Assembly (NCBI RefSeq): GCF_008120935.1
Contig: NZ_RDBO01000021.1
Span: forward strand, 108,021 to 172,020
DNA from: Streptomyces sp. sk2.1
GTDB lineage: Bacteria; Actinomycetota; Actinomycetes; Streptomycetales; Streptomycetaceae
DNA: 64,000 nucleotides
Direction of reading: 5' to 3'
Numbering within the stretch: the stretch's first letter is position 1; each line of letters starts with the position of its first letter. The notes under the pieces are model-generated. The model searched no databases. It was not told the origin of the DNA and saw only the letters and a program-made list of their open reading frames with translations. This document shows, piece by piece, positions 40,627 to 51,542 of the stretch. Made by a program: the position numbers and the translations under genes.

Positions 40627-42849
40627 ATGCGTACGGAGACCGTGACGAGCGACATCACCGTCGTCGGCGGAGGACTCGCCGGCGTCTGCGCGGCCATCGC
40701 CGCCGCGCGGCTGGGCCTGCGGGTCGCCCTGGTCCACAACCGCCCCGTGCCCGGCGGGAATTCGAGCAGCGAGGTACGGGTGTGGGTGTGCGGCGCCACC
40801 GCGCACGGCGCCCAGCGGTGGGCCCGGGAGACGGGCATCATCGGCGAACTGATCCTGGAGAACCAGTACCGCAACCCGGAGGGCAATCCCCACTACTGGG
40901 ACCAGGTGGTCCTGGACGCGCTGTTCGCCGAGCCGAATCTGACCCTGTTCCTCAACACGGACGTCCGCGAGGTGGCCGCCGGGGGCCCGGCCGAGGAGCG
41001 CGTGATCACCTCGGTCACCGGTTGGACGATGGGCTCGGAGCGGCTGATCACCTTCACCGGTCCGGTGTTCCTGGACTGCACCGGTGACGGGCTGGTCGGC
41101 CACCTCGCGGGCGCCGAGCACCGGATCGGCCGGGAGTCCCGCGCCGAGTACGGGGAGTCCTGGGCGCCCGAGGTCCCCGACCGGGAGCTGCTCGGCTCCA
41201 CGATCCTCTTCCACACGAAGGACGCCGGGCACCCGGTGAAGTACGTGCCGCCGTCCTTCGCCAGGAACATCCTCGACACCTCGATCCCCGAGCACCGGCT
41301 GATCCGCACCGGTGACAACGGCTGCGACTACTGGTGGATCGAGTGGGGCGGCGAACTCGACACCGTCCACGACAACGAACGCATCCGGGACGAGCTCTGG
41401 TCCGTGATCCACGGCATCTGGGACCACATCAAGAACTCCGGGAAGTTCGACGCGGACCGGCTGACCCTGGAGTGGGTCGGCTCCCTGCCCGGCAAGCGCG
41501 AGTACCGCCGCTTCCTCGGGGACCACGTGCTGACGCAGAACGAGGTCATGGGGCAGGAGCCCTTCGAGGACCGGGTCGCGTTCGGCGGCTGGTCGATCGA
41601 CCTGCACCCGGTGGAGGGCATGTACTCGACCAGCCCGAACGCGCGGCAGATCCACCCGGACGGCGTGTACCACATCCCGTTCCGCAGCCTCTATTCGCGC
41701 AATGTCCGCAACCTCCTCCTCGCGGGCCGCAACATCTCCGCCACCCACGTCGCGTTCGGCACGACCCGGGTGATGGCGACCTGCGCGGCGATCGGCGAGG
41801 CCGCGGGCACCGGGGCGGCGCTGTGCGTGCGGGACGGGGTCACCCCGCGCGAACTGGCCGCGGACCGGCGCCTGCAGCAGATCCTGCTGCGGCAGGACGC
41901 CTCGCTGGTCGGGGTGCGCAACACCGATCCGGACGATCTGGCGCGCGCGGCCCGGGTGAGCGCGTCGAGCACCCTGTCCGTGCTGGCCGTCGAGCCGGGC
42001 CCCGGCACCGAGCCGTTCCCGCTCGACCGCGACCTGGGCGTCGTCCTGCCGGTGGAACCCTCCCTGGAGGGCTTCGAACTGCTCGTCGACGCCGCGGCGG
42101 CGACCACACTGCGGGTGGAGCTGTGGGACACCGTCCGGGCGGAGAACGCCGTGCCGGTGAGCCGGCTGGACGCCCGCGCGGTCGAGGTCGCGGCCGGGAA
42201 GGGGCAGTGGGTCGGGGTGCCGTTGGTCTGGCACCCCGAGGAACCGAGGAACGCCGTCGTCGTGGTGCGGGCGGCCGAGGGCGTCGCGCTGCACCTGGCC
42301 GACGAGCGGCGCACGGGCGTCCTGGCGCTGGCCCGCGAGCCCGGTTCCGGCGACCGCTCCCCCGAGGAACGCCAGTTGGTGACCGAGTGGGTGGCGCGCG
42401 GGCTGCGCCGGCGCAGCTTCTGCTTCCGGGCGGGTGCCACGGCGGCGTTCGATCCGTACAAGGCCGTCGGCGGTTTCCAGCGCCCTTGCGGCGGACCGCA
42501 GTTGTGGCAGGCCGCCGACGAGGGACCGGGCTGGTTGCGGCTCGACTGGGACTCCCCTGTCGGGATCGGCACCGTGCAGCTGGTGTTCGACGACGACGTC
42601 GACGAGTTCCTCAACAATCTGCACCTGCACCGCGCACCGTTCGAGATCATGCCGGAACTGGTGCGTGACTACCGCGTCGAGGCCCTGGCCGACGGCGACT
42701 GGTACCCGCTCGTCGAGGAGACCGGCAACCGCGTGCGCCACCGCGTCCACCGGTTCGCGCCGCGCGCAGTCTCGGCGCTGCGGGTGTGCGCGGACGCGAC
42801 GAACGGCGCGCCCCGGCCGGGGATCGTGGCGGTGCGCGCCTACGCCTGA
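40627..42849 (+). CDS. FAD-dependent oxidoreductase (FAD_oxidored family) B
   Basis: A 740-residue flavoprotein. The N terminus has the FAD loop ITVVGGGLAGVCAAIAAARLG (from residue 10). VFLDCTGDGLVGHLAG is the second FAD strand, and LLLAGRNISATHVAFGTTRVMATCAAIG is the conserved closing block of the FAD_oxidored family. About 300 extra residues at the C terminus are beta-rich, possibly a carbohydrate-binding sandwich, making it longer than flavoprotein A at 21024. It may oxidise a sugar or sugar derivative; the substrate is unknown. ATG 40627 has GGAGAAAGG upstream. It follows the LacI-controlled 601-residue gene across a hairpin. Confidence 0.85.
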   Translation: MRTETVTSDITVVGGGLAGVCAAIAAARLGLRVALVHNRPVPGGNSSSEVRVWVCGATAHGAQRWARETGIIGELILENQYRNPEGNPHYWDQVVLDALFAEPNLTLFLNTDVREVAAGGPAEERVITSVTGWTMGSERLITFTGPVFLDCTGDGLVGHLAGAEHRIGRESRAEYGESWAPEVPDRELLGSTILFHTKDAGHPVKYVPPSFARNILDTSIPEHRLIRTGDNGCDYWWIEWGGELDTVHDNERIRDELWSVIHGIWDHIKNSGKFDADRLTLEWVGSLPGKREYRRFLGDHVLTQNEVMGQEPFEDRVAFGGWSIDLHPVEGMYSTSPNARQIHPDGVYHIPFRSLYSRNVRNLLLAGRNISATHVAFGTTRVMATCAAIGEAAGTGAALCVRDGVTPRELAADRRLQQILLRQDASLVGVRNTDPDDLARAARVSASSTLSVLAVEPGPGTEPFPLDRDLGVVLPVEPSLEGFELLVDAAAATTLRVELWDTVRAENAVPVSRLDARAVEVAAGKGQWVGVPLVWHPEEPRNAVVVVRAAEGVALHLADERRTGVLALAREPGSGDRSPEERQLVTEWVARGLRRRSFCFRAGATAAFDPYKAVGGFQRPCGGPQLWQAADEGPGWLRLDWDSPVGIGTVQLVFDDDVDEFLNNLHLHRAPFEIMPELVRDYRVEALADGDWYPLVEETGNRVRHRVHRFAPRAVSALRVCADATNGAPRPGIVAVRAYA

Positions 42850-42857
42850 GCCGCCGG

Positions 42858-42901
42858 GCCGGACCGGGCGCCCCCGCCGGTCGCGGGGTGCCCGGTCCGG
42901 C
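42858..42901. terminator. Bidirectional terminator between convergent genes
   Basis: GCCGGACCGGGC (42858-42869) pairs with 42890-42901 over 12 bp, and an inner CCCCGC/GCGGGG stem extends the fold. It serves the flavoprotein gene and the sigma factor gene, whose stops flank it. Confidence 0.75.
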
Positions 42902-44155
42902 TCACGCCGGGGTCTCCAGGCGGTGGGCCCGTTCGGTGAGGTGGCGGCGCTCGGGGGCGCTGGCGGTGCGACCGGCCGCCTCCCGGTAGGTGTCCGCGGC
43001 CTCCTGGTGCTGGCCGAGCCTTTCCAGCAGGTGGGCGCGGGTGGCGAGCAGCCGGTGGTGGCGTTCCAGGCCCTTGTCGCCCTCCAGTTCCGCCAGCAGG
43101 TCGAGACCGGCGGCCGGTCCTCGGACCATGGCGACCGCGACGGCGCGGTTGAGACGGACCATCGGGTTCGGCCCGCACTGCTCCAGGAGGTCGTACAGGG
43201 CGAGGATCTGGGGCCAGTCGGTGGCGTCGGTGTGTCCGGCCTCGTCGTGCACGGCGGCGATGGCCGCCTGCAACTGGTAGGGGCCGACCTGCCCTCGGGG
43301 CAGGGTGCGGCTGATCAGGTCCACGCCCTCCGCGACGAGTCGGCGGTCCCACCGGCCGCGGTCCTGTTCCGCCAGGGGCACCAACTCGCCGCGGGGGCCG
43401 GTGCGCGCGGCGCGGCGCGCGTCGGTCAGCAGCATCAGTGCGAGCAGCCCCGCGGTCTCGGCGTCCTCGGGCACGAGGCGGTGCAGCAGCCGGGTGAGCC
43501 GGATCGCCTCGGTGGACAGTTCCGGCGCGGTCAGGTCGGTGCCGCCCGTGGTGGTGTAGCCCTCGTTGAAGATGAGGTAGAGCACGTGCCGGACCTCGGC
43601 CAGCCGCTCGGCGCCGTCGGAACCCTCCGGCGGGGACAGGGTGGTGCCGGTCGCCCTGATGGTCTGTTTGGCCCGGCTGACGCGCTGGGCCATCGTCGTC
43701 TCGGGAACCAGGAAGGCGGCGGCGATCTGCGCGGTGGTCAGGCCGCCGACCGCGCGCAGGGTCAGCGCGATCCGGCTCGGCGCGGACAGCGCGGGGTGGC
43801 AGCACAGGAAGAGCAGGGACAGGGAGTCGTCGTGGTCCGAGGCGGGTGCGGCGTCGGCCGCGTGGGCCAGCAGCGCGGATTGCGGGGTGGCCAGGGCGAG
43901 GGCGTCCTCGCGCCGGCGGCGCGCCGCCTCGCTGCGCACCTGGTCGACCAGCCTGCGGGAGGCGACGGTGACCAGCCAGCCGCGGGGGTTGTCGGGCACC
44001 CCTTCCCCGGGCCACTGGAGGGCGGCGGCCAACAGTGCCTCCTGGACGGCGTCCTCGCAGGTGTCGAAGGCGCCGTACCGCCGGACGAGCGCGCCGAGGA
44101 CCTGCGGCGCCAGTTCGCGCAGCAGGTCCTCGGCCCCGTGGTGCGCGGTGCTCAC
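42902..44155 (-). CDS. ECF42-group RNA polymerase sigma factor with C-terminal TPR-like domain
   Basis: A 417-residue ECF sigma factor, about twice the usual size. Region 2 lies near residues 15-75 (DTCEDAVQEALLAAALQW, then GWLVTVASRRLVDQVRSE) and region 4 near residues 110-165 (GLTTAQIAAAFLVPETTMAQRVSRAKQTI). The long C-terminal part (YLIFNEGYTTTGG onward) is the helical extension that defines the ECF42 group. These factors have no anti-sigma partner; the extension and a DGPF-domain protein are thought to control activity. GTG 44155 overlaps the DGPF gene stop as GTGA. A matching ECF42 promoter lies upstream, so autoregulation is likely. Confidence 0.9.
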   Translation of the reverse strand: MSTAHHGAEDLLRELAPQVLGALVRRYGAFDTCEDAVQEALLAAALQWPGEGVPDNPRGWLVTVASRRLVDQVRSEAARRRREDALALATPQSALLAHAADAAPASDHDDSLSLLFLCCHPALSAPSRIALTLRAVGGLTTAQIAAAFLVPETTMAQRVSRAKQTIRATGTTLSPPEGSDGAERLAEVRHVLYLIFNEGYTTTGGTDLTAPELSTEAIRLTRLLHRLVPEDAETAGLLALMLLTDARRAARTGPRGELVPLAEQDRGRWDRRLVAEGVDLISRTLPRGQVGPYQLQAAIAAVHDEAGHTDATDWPQILALYDLLEQCGPNPMVRLNRAVAVAMVRGPAAGLDLLAELEGDKGLERHHRLLATRAHLLERLGQHQEAADTYREAAGRTASAPERRHLTERAHRLETPA

Positions 44156-44514
44156 ACGTCCGCCGCGGATTCGTGCAGCACCGGCCACAGTTCCACCGGG
44201 TCCGCATCGGCGAACGGCATGTCCGCGGCGATCTGCTGCGCCCGTTCGAGGCTCTCGCAGTCCAGCATGTAGAAGCTGGCGATGTACTCCTTGGTCTCCA
44301 GGTACGGCCCGTCGGTGACGGCCGGGACGCCGTCCTCGCGACGCACCAACTGGGCGGCGGCGGCGTCCGCGAGACCGTAGGCCCCCAGCAGTTCGCCGCT
44401 CTCCCGGTACTTCTTGTTGAACGCCTCCTGCCTGGCGATCGCCTCCGGCCACGCCTCGGCCGGGAAGGAGTCCCACTTGGCCTGGTTGCCGTAGATCATC
44501 GCGACGTACTTCAT
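44152..44514 (-). CDS. DGPF/YCII-related domain protein, ECF42 partner
   Basis: A 120-residue dimeric alpha-beta-barrel type protein (YCII-related). The diagnostic DGPYLETKEYIASFYMLDC contains a DGPY variant of the DGPF motif with the following conserved Glu and Lys. Genes of this family sit directly beside ECF42 sigma factors in many actinomycetes and are expressed from their promoters; their biochemical role is unclear. It precedes the sigma gene with a GTGA overlap. ATG 44514 has GGGGAGGAC upstream and follows the TGTCGA-type promoter by about 50 bases. Confidence 0.9.
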   Translation of the reverse strand: MKYVAMIYGNQAKWDSFPAEAWPEAIARQEAFNKKYRESGELLGAYGLADAAAAQLVRREDGVPAVTDGPYLETKEYIASFYMLDCESLERAQQIAADMPFADADPVELWPVLHESAADV

Positions 44515-44565
44515 CTCGGGTGTCCTCCCCGTCCCGCGCGCCCCGTCGGCGCGCTGTCACCCTTC

Positions 44566-44593
44566 GGTCGGAGCGGGAAACGGGTCCTCGACA
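44566..44593 (-). promoter_or_regulatory. Predicted ECF42-dependent promoter
   Basis: On the minus strand, TGTCGA (44593-44588) and CGACC (44570-44566) are separated by 17 bases. The described ECF42 consensus is TGTCGA at -35 and CG(A/T)C at -10, which this matches exactly. Transcription would start about 45 bases before the DGPF gene. Confidence 0.75.
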
Positions 44594-44768
44594 TCCGACG
44601 ACGAAATTTCTTCGATTCTTTTCGATCCGCCTTCGACCTGCCCCGATGCCGGGCGTCGCGGCTTCCGGGCGGTGCGGATGATCAACCTATGCGGTCGTCG
44701 TCCGCCGGGCCACCTGCCCGGGGCCGGGCACCGGGAGACCGGACGCCGCGAAAGCGCCCGGACGCGGC

Positions 44769-44800
44769 GGCGCCCACCGCACGGGCGTGCGGTGGGCGCC
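44769..44800 (-). terminator. Hairpin terminator after the GT1 gene
   Basis: GGCGCCCACCGCAC (44769-44782) pairs perfectly with 44787-44800 over 14 bp, with a 4-base GGGC loop. It lies 20 bases after the glycosyltransferase stop. Confidence 0.75.
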
Positions 44801-44820
44801 GTCGCGTCGTGCGGTACGGG

Positions 44821-45966
44821 TCAGGGTTCGAGGGTGGCGAGCAGTTCCGCCGCCGTGGCGGTGTTCCGCATCTCGTCGGCCAGGGACCGGGCCCGTGCGC
44901 GGTACGAGGGCTGTTCGAGGATCCGTTCGGCGGCCTCGCGGATGTTCCGTACGTCGTCGGGGCCCAGCACCGGCGCCTCGTCCTCCGGGCCCCCGGTCGG
45001 GGTGACGGACTCCCCCACTCCTGCCCCGGTCACCAGCCGGGCGTTGTCCGGCTGGTCGGCGAAGAGGGGGACGCAGACGACGGGGACGCCGGCCGCGAGG
45101 GCGCCGTAGACCGTTCCCGAACCGCCGTGGCAGACCACGAGGGAGGCACTGCGCAGGACGTCCGCCTGCGGCACCCACTGCTCCGCGTGGACGTGGGGCG
45201 GCAGCGGTCCGAGGGCCGCCGGGTCGATGTGGTGCCCCGTCGTGAGCAGGACGCGCACCGGCAGTGCGCTCACCGCGTCCAGGACCGCGCGGTACAGGCC
45301 GGTCGCGGTCGGCAGGGCGCCCGCCTCGGTGCCGAGGGTGACGTGGACCAGCGGTTCCGTCGCCCCTCCCCACCGGTCCGCCAGCGCCTGCGGCCGGAGT
45401 TCTTCGTGGTAGCGGCGGGTCGTGGGGTACGGCGAGGGATCCAGGGAGGCGGGCAGCCGGGTCAGGTACGGGGAGTCGAGGAGCCGTCGGGCGATGCCGG
45501 GGCCGTACGGGTCGAGCACGGGGGCCAGGAGCCGGTCGGTGGACGCGGTGAACCCCGCGGCCGAGACCGCGACCCGGGCGTGCGGGATTCCGTGGCGCTC
45601 GGCGGCCACCACCGAGGCGAACTCGAACGTCTCGTGCAGGACGAGGTCGGGCCGCCAGTCGCGGCAGGCCTCCTCCAGCGCGGGGAGCATCGCGGCGGTG
45701 CAGAGCCGGCCGAACACCTCCGCGACCATCAGGGAGACCCCGTCGTCCGGGGCCAGCGTCAGCACCCGCTTCATGATCCCCGCGAGTTCCTCCGGGTCCG
45801 GCTCCCGGCCGATGCGGTACGGCTGTTTCCTGGACGCCAGTAACCCTTCGAGGGCCGGCGGCGCGACGACCAGGACGTCGTCACCGCGCGCCGTGCACGC
45901 GTCGATGAGGGGGACGAGTGGGTTGAAGTGGCCCGAACCGCGAGTCGAGGCGAAAAGTACACGCAT
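44821..45966 (-). CDS. GT1 family glycosyltransferase (MGT/YjiC-like)
   Basis: A 381-residue GT-B enzyme of the UDP-glucuronosyl/macrolide glycosyltransferase type. The N-terminal acceptor domain begins VLFASTRGSGHFNPLVPLIDA. The C-terminal donor site has CHGGSGTVYGALAAGVPVVC and PLFADQPDNA, close to the family signature. Such enzymes glycosylate small hydrophobic molecules, often macrolides or other xenobiotics, for detoxification or biosynthesis. It stands alone between the ECF42 pair and two MFS exporters; no polyketide genes are near, so detoxification is more likely than natural-product assembly. ATG 45966 is the only good start. Confidence 0.9.
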   Translation of the reverse strand: MRVLFASTRGSGHFNPLVPLIDACTARGDDVLVVAPPALEGLLASRKQPYRIGREPDPEELAGIMKRVLTLAPDDGVSLMVAEVFGRLCTAAMLPALEEACRDWRPDLVLHETFEFASVVAAERHGIPHARVAVSAAGFTASTDRLLAPVLDPYGPGIARRLLDSPYLTRLPASLDPSPYPTTRRYHEELRPQALADRWGGATEPLVHVTLGTEAGALPTATGLYRAVLDAVSALPVRVLLTTGHHIDPAALGPLPPHVHAEQWVPQADVLRSASLVVCHGGSGTVYGALAAGVPVVCVPLFADQPDNARLVTGAGVGESVTPTGGPEDEAPVLGPDDVRNIREAAERILEQPSYRARARSLADEMRNTATAAELLATLEP

Positions 45967-46058
45967 GTGGTCGAGCCTAGAGATGTCCCCTCTCTCACCA
46001 CAGGACGGCTTTTCGCCGATTTCGGCGTATTCCTTGCCGCTCGTGGGCGGCTCGGTCG

Positions 46059-47522
46059 TCAGGCCCGGCAGCCGTCCCGATCGTCCCGGCCCGTGCCCGG
46101 CACGTTACCCGACCTGGGGGCGAGCAGGACGGCCAGGACACCCGGTACGAGCAGCAGCGCGAAGGCCGCGCCGTAGCCGACCGCGTCGTCCGGGCCGAGG
46201 GCCGGGAAGGCGTGGAACACGGCGGATGCCACGCCCAGGACCAGGATCTGGCCCAGGTTCTGGGTGGTCTGCATCGCGCTGCTCGCGTAGCCCTGTCGGC
46301 CGGCCGGCGCGTGGGAGAGCGACAGCACGGTGAGGGACGGGGCGAGCAGGCCCATGCCGACCGCCGCGACGACCATGGACGAGGCGGCGACGGCCGGGTG
46401 CGCGCCGGGCGCCGAACCGGCTGTCGCGACCACGACCGCCGCCACCTGGATCAGGGCGCCGATCACGACGAGGCGGTGGCGCGGGGTCCGCTCCGGCAGG
46501 CGGCCCTGCACCCAGGAGGAGGCGGCCCAGGCCACGGCGGCGCCCGTGAAGGCCAGGCCCGTCACCACGGGGGCCACGTCCCGGTCGGTGACGAGCATCA
46601 GCGGCACCAGCGCCTCCAGGGTGAAGAACACCCCCGAACTCAGGCCGCGCAGCAGCACCGTGGCGGGCAGGCCGCGCGCGGCGCGCACGGTGCCGGACGG
46701 CAGCAGCCGCGTGGCGAACACCGCCAGCAGGGCGAGTCCCACCGCCGCGAACAGCAGGTGGCGGGTGTCCCGACCCGACGCACCGTACTGGCCCAGCGCC
46801 GCGCCCACGCTCACCGCGACCGCGACCAGCAGCGCGGGGCGCGGCGCGGCGTCCTTCGACGGTTCCGGCGCGGCGGGCCGGAAGCGGCCGTGCAGCAGGG
46901 CCACGACGGCCAGGGCCGGGAGCGCGGTGAGGGCGGCCAGTCCGTAGAACACCGCCCGCCAGGACCACCATTCGGCCACCAGTCCCGCCAGGGGCGGTCC
47001 GACCAGTGACGGAATGATCCAGCAGGCGCTCATCAGCGCCAGGGCGCGCGGCTGGAGCCGTTCCGGGTACGCCTGGCCGATCGCCGCGTTGACCGCCACC
47101 GCGATCATTCCGCCCGCCACGCCGTCCACGAAGCGTCCGGCGGCCAGTTGCCAGACGGAGGTGCTGGCGGCCGAGACGACCAGGGTGGCCACGGCCAGCA
47201 CCATGCCCGCCGCCAGCGGGCGGTGCGCCCCCGACCGGTCGGCCCAGTGGCCGCCCAGCACCCCGCCCAGCAGGCTCGCCGCCACGAAGCATCCCGCCAC
47301 CAGCGGGAAGAGCGCCACGCCGTCCAGGTCCTGGGCGGCCGTCGGCAGCGTGGGGACCACGGCCAGTGCGGCGAGCCCGGTCAGGAACATCACCGTGGCG
47401 AAGACGGCGGTGGCCGACGCGTACTGCCGGGAGAACAGTCCCTGCGGGGTTTTCGCCGTCGTGGCCGGGGCCGTGGCCGTCATGGCCGGGTCACTCGATG
47501 AACGCTGCTGGGCATCAGTCAC
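46059..47522 (-). CDS. MFS transporter, DHA1-type drug exporter
   Basis: A 487-residue major facilitator protein with about twelve to fourteen predicted spans. The cytoplasmic loop 2-3 signature is GGHWADRSGAHRPLAAG (MFS motif A-like). It resembles multidrug/proton antiporters of the YdhP/Bcr type. Substrate is unknown. The start is uncertain. GTG 47522 has a plausible -10 (CATAGC, 47539-47534 on the minus strand) immediately upstream and could be leaderless; ATG 47483 would shorten the protein by 13 residues. The second exporter gene lies upstream on the same strand, with a 7-bp hairpin (47557-47575) in the spacer that could be a regulator site. Confidence 0.88.
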   Translation of the reverse strand: MTDAQQRSSSDPAMTATAPATTAKTPQGLFSRQYASATAVFATVMFLTGLAALAVVPTLPTAAQDLDGVALFPLVAGCFVAASLLGGVLGGHWADRSGAHRPLAAGMVLAVATLVVSAASTSVWQLAAGRFVDGVAGGMIAVAVNAAIGQAYPERLQPRALALMSACWIIPSLVGPPLAGLVAEWWSWRAVFYGLAALTALPALAVVALLHGRFRPAAPEPSKDAAPRPALLVAVAVSVGAALGQYGASGRDTRHLLFAAVGLALLAVFATRLLPSGTVRAARGLPATVLLRGLSSGVFFTLEALVPLMLVTDRDVAPVVTGLAFTGAAVAWAASSWVQGRLPERTPRHRLVVIGALIQVAAVVVATAGSAPGAHPAVAASSMVVAAVGMGLLAPSLTVLSLSHAPAGRQGYASSAMQTTQNLGQILVLGVASAVFHAFPALGPDDAVGYGAAFALLLVPGVLAVLLAPRSGNVPGTGRDDRDGCRA

Positions 47523-47605
47523 GGCCGCACAAGCTATGCGGCTCGCAATGGTCTGGTCCACCGGTTTTCGGTGGATGGACCGCACCCGCCGACGGCGGTC
47601 GTGTC

Positions 47606-49081
47606 TCAGCCCTCGGCGGGTGCGGGCGAGGGCTCCGGCGCGGGTCGGGGCGACGGCGCGGCGGAGTGCCGTCGGGGCAGGAGGAACGCGAAGAACAGGG
47701 CCACCAGCGCCGCGCCCGCGCCGATCGCCATGACGGTGCGGAAGCCGTTCTGCGACGGCACGGTGAGCGGGCCGAACGAGGTGGTCATCTGGGCGAGGAC
47801 CACTCCCGCCACCGCGCTGGCGGCCGAGGTGCCGATGGCCCGGGTGAGGGTGTTGAAGCTGTTGGCGGCGGCCGTCTCCGAGACGGGCACGGCGGCCATG
47901 ACGAGGGCGGGCATCGCCCCGTAGGCCAGTCCGATCCCGGCCCCGATCACGGCCGAGACCAGCACCAGTTGCCAGATCGCCGACATCAGGACGATGCCGA
48001 GGAGGTACCCGGCGGCGACCACCGCCGCACCGGCCATCAAAGTGGTCCTCGGCCCCTGGTTCCGGGAGATGCGTGCCGACAGCGGCGCGACCGCCATCAT
48101 GACCAGTCCGGACGGTCCCATGACCAGGCCCACGGTCAGCAGCGAGGCGCCCAGGCCGTATCCGGTGTCCTCCGGCAGCTGGATCACCTGGGGCAGCACG
48201 AGCGACACCGCGAACATCGCGAAGCCGAAGACGGCCGAGGCGACGTTCGTCAGCAGCACCTGGCGGCGGGCGGTGGTCCGCAGGTCGACCAGCGGCTGCG
48301 CGGTCCGCAGCTCCCACCGGCCCCACAGCCCCAGGACGACGGCCGAGGCGCCCATCAGGCCGAGGGTGGGCGCGCTGCCCCAGCCCCAGGTGGCGCCCTT
48401 GGAGATCGCGAGCAGCAGGCAGACCAGGGCCGCGGAGAGCCCGGCGGCGCCCACCAGGTCGAACCGTCCGCCGGTGCGCACCGGCGATTCGGGCACCAGG
48501 GCCAGGACGAGGACGGTGGCCAGCGCCCCCGCGCCGGCCGACGCCCAGAACAGCACGTGCCAGTCGACCCGTTCGGCGAGGAACGCGGCGGCGGGCAGGC
48601 CCAGGGCTCCCCCGACCCCCAGCGAGGCGCCCATCAGCGCGATCGCCGATCCGAGCCGGTGGGCGGGCAGTTCGTCGCGCATGATGCTGATGCCGAGCGG
48701 GATGACACCGGCGGCCAGGCCCTGGAGCGTACGGCCGACGAGCACCGGGCCCAGTCCCTCGCCGAGCGCGGCGGTCACCGAACCGGCCACCAGCAGGCAG
48801 AGGCCGGTCAGCAGCATGCGGCGCTTGCCGTACATGTCCCCGAGCCGGCCCATGACCGGGGTGGCGACCGCCCCGGCGAGCAGCGTGGCGGTGATCGCCC
48901 AGGCCGCGTCGGAGGCGGACGCGTGCAGCAGCCGGGGCAGTTCGGGCACCAGCGGGATCACCATCGTCTGCATCAGGGAGACGACGATCCCGGCGAGGGC
49001 GAGTACGGCGACCAGGACGCGCGCCTCTTTCGGCGGGGCCGCGGGGGGCCTGCTCCCGGCCCGGGGCTGGGCACTGGACAT
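47606..49081 (-). CDS. MFS transporter, DHA2-type (14 TM) drug exporter
   Basis: A 491-residue protein with about fourteen hydrophobic segments. Helix 1 starts VLVAVLALAGIVVSLMQTMVIPLVPEL, and motif A is GRLGDMYGKRRMLLTG. The length and helix number fit the DHA2/EmrB-QacA group, proton-driven drug exporters. The last ~25 residues are a Pro/Ala-rich tail. ATG 49081 is preferred; GTG 49084 is one codon upstream, and GAGGGAGG serves either. It precedes the DHA1 exporter with an 83-base gap, so the two may be one operon or two units. Confidence 0.9.
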   Translation of the reverse strand: MSSAQPRAGSRPPAAPPKEARVLVAVLALAGIVVSLMQTMVIPLVPELPRLLHASASDAAWAITATLLAGAVATPVMGRLGDMYGKRRMLLTGLCLLVAGSVTAALGEGLGPVLVGRTLQGLAAGVIPLGISIMRDELPAHRLGSAIALMGASLGVGGALGLPAAAFLAERVDWHVLFWASAGAGALATVLVLALVPESPVRTGGRFDLVGAAGLSAALVCLLLAISKGATWGWGSAPTLGLMGASAVVLGLWGRWELRTAQPLVDLRTTARRQVLLTNVASAVFGFAMFAVSLVLPQVIQLPEDTGYGLGASLLTVGLVMGPSGLVMMAVAPLSARISRNQGPRTTLMAGAAVVAAGYLLGIVLMSAIWQLVLVSAVIGAGIGLAYGAMPALVMAAVPVSETAAANSFNTLTRAIGTSAASAVAGVVLAQMTTSFGPLTVPSQNGFRTVMAIGAGAALVALFFAFLLPRRHSAAPSPRPAPEPSPAPAEG

Positions 49082-49084
49082 CAC

Positions 49085-49444
49085 GGGGACCTCCCTCGGG
49101 GATGCGCCGACGCGGGCGGCACCGCGTGGCCGGACATGTTTGGGTCAGTCGCTCGACGCAAGTTAGCAGTCCGTCACGGCCGCTCGCGTCCGCTGCCCTC
49201 CGGAGGAGACGAAGGTGACCCGTACGGGCAACGCCCGGTGCCGGGCCGCCCGTTGCGCCCCCGCCCGCCGGGCACCGGTCCCGCCGGTCCGGGCCGCGCG
49301 GGCGGGACACGGCACCGGCCCGCCACCGGTGCGAGGGCAACGGTGACGGGCCGGTCCCGTCGGCTCGCGTGCGTCACGGCCGGACCGGCGCCCCGGTGGC
49401 CGCGGGCGGGCGGTGCCGTACGGGCCGGGGCGCGGCGGCCCTTC
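49085..49444. other. Non-coding spacer between htpG and the exporter genes
   Basis: These 360 bases hold no gene I can support. The part near 49085-49170 probably contains the exporter promoter, and the rest (49200-49440) is extremely GC-rich with many CGGGCC/GGCCCG and CACCGG/CCGGTG patches able to form hairpins. One of these presumably ends htpG transcription, but no single stem stands out. No promoter sequence is clear. Confidence 0.45.
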
Positions 49445-51367
<1,923 letters not shown>

Positions 51368-51413
51368 AACCGTGATTCCTTCTCAGGTCCGCTTGGTTGG
51401 GATCCGGACCCGA

Positions 51414-51425
51414 GAACTTTAGTTC
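51414..51425. promoter_or_regulatory. Short palindrome upstream of htpG
   Basis: GAACTTTAGTTC is a perfect 5-bp inverted repeat around two bases, about 47 bases before htpG. It overlaps a possible -10 (TAAAGT on the minus strand). A regulatory role is possible but unproven. Confidence 0.35.
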
Positions 51426-51542
51426 AGCAGATGATCTCCCAGGGGCGATCCGCGGGAACCCGGCCGGACCTCTTCCCTCCCGCGCCCGGTGCGCCGCCCG
51501 CGGCCGGGCCGCCGACTGCGGTTCCACGCAAGAAAGTTGATG

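Noticed and set aside
44821..49081. GT1 plus two exporters as a natural-product self-resistance cluster
   Set aside because: No polyketide, peptide or terpene biosynthesis gene lies nearby, so the cluster idea has no support in the window.
46059..49340. A single 1093-codon protein joining both MFS exporters
   Set aside because: The second exporter is read in another frame; the first starts at 47522 or 47483 and the linking part is Arg/Gly-rich shadow sequence.
51414..51425. The htpG-upstream palindrome as a HAIR or CIRCE heat-shock element
   Set aside because: It is much shorter and matches neither CTTGAGT-N7-ACTCAAG nor the CIRCE consensus; kept only as a weak palindrome.
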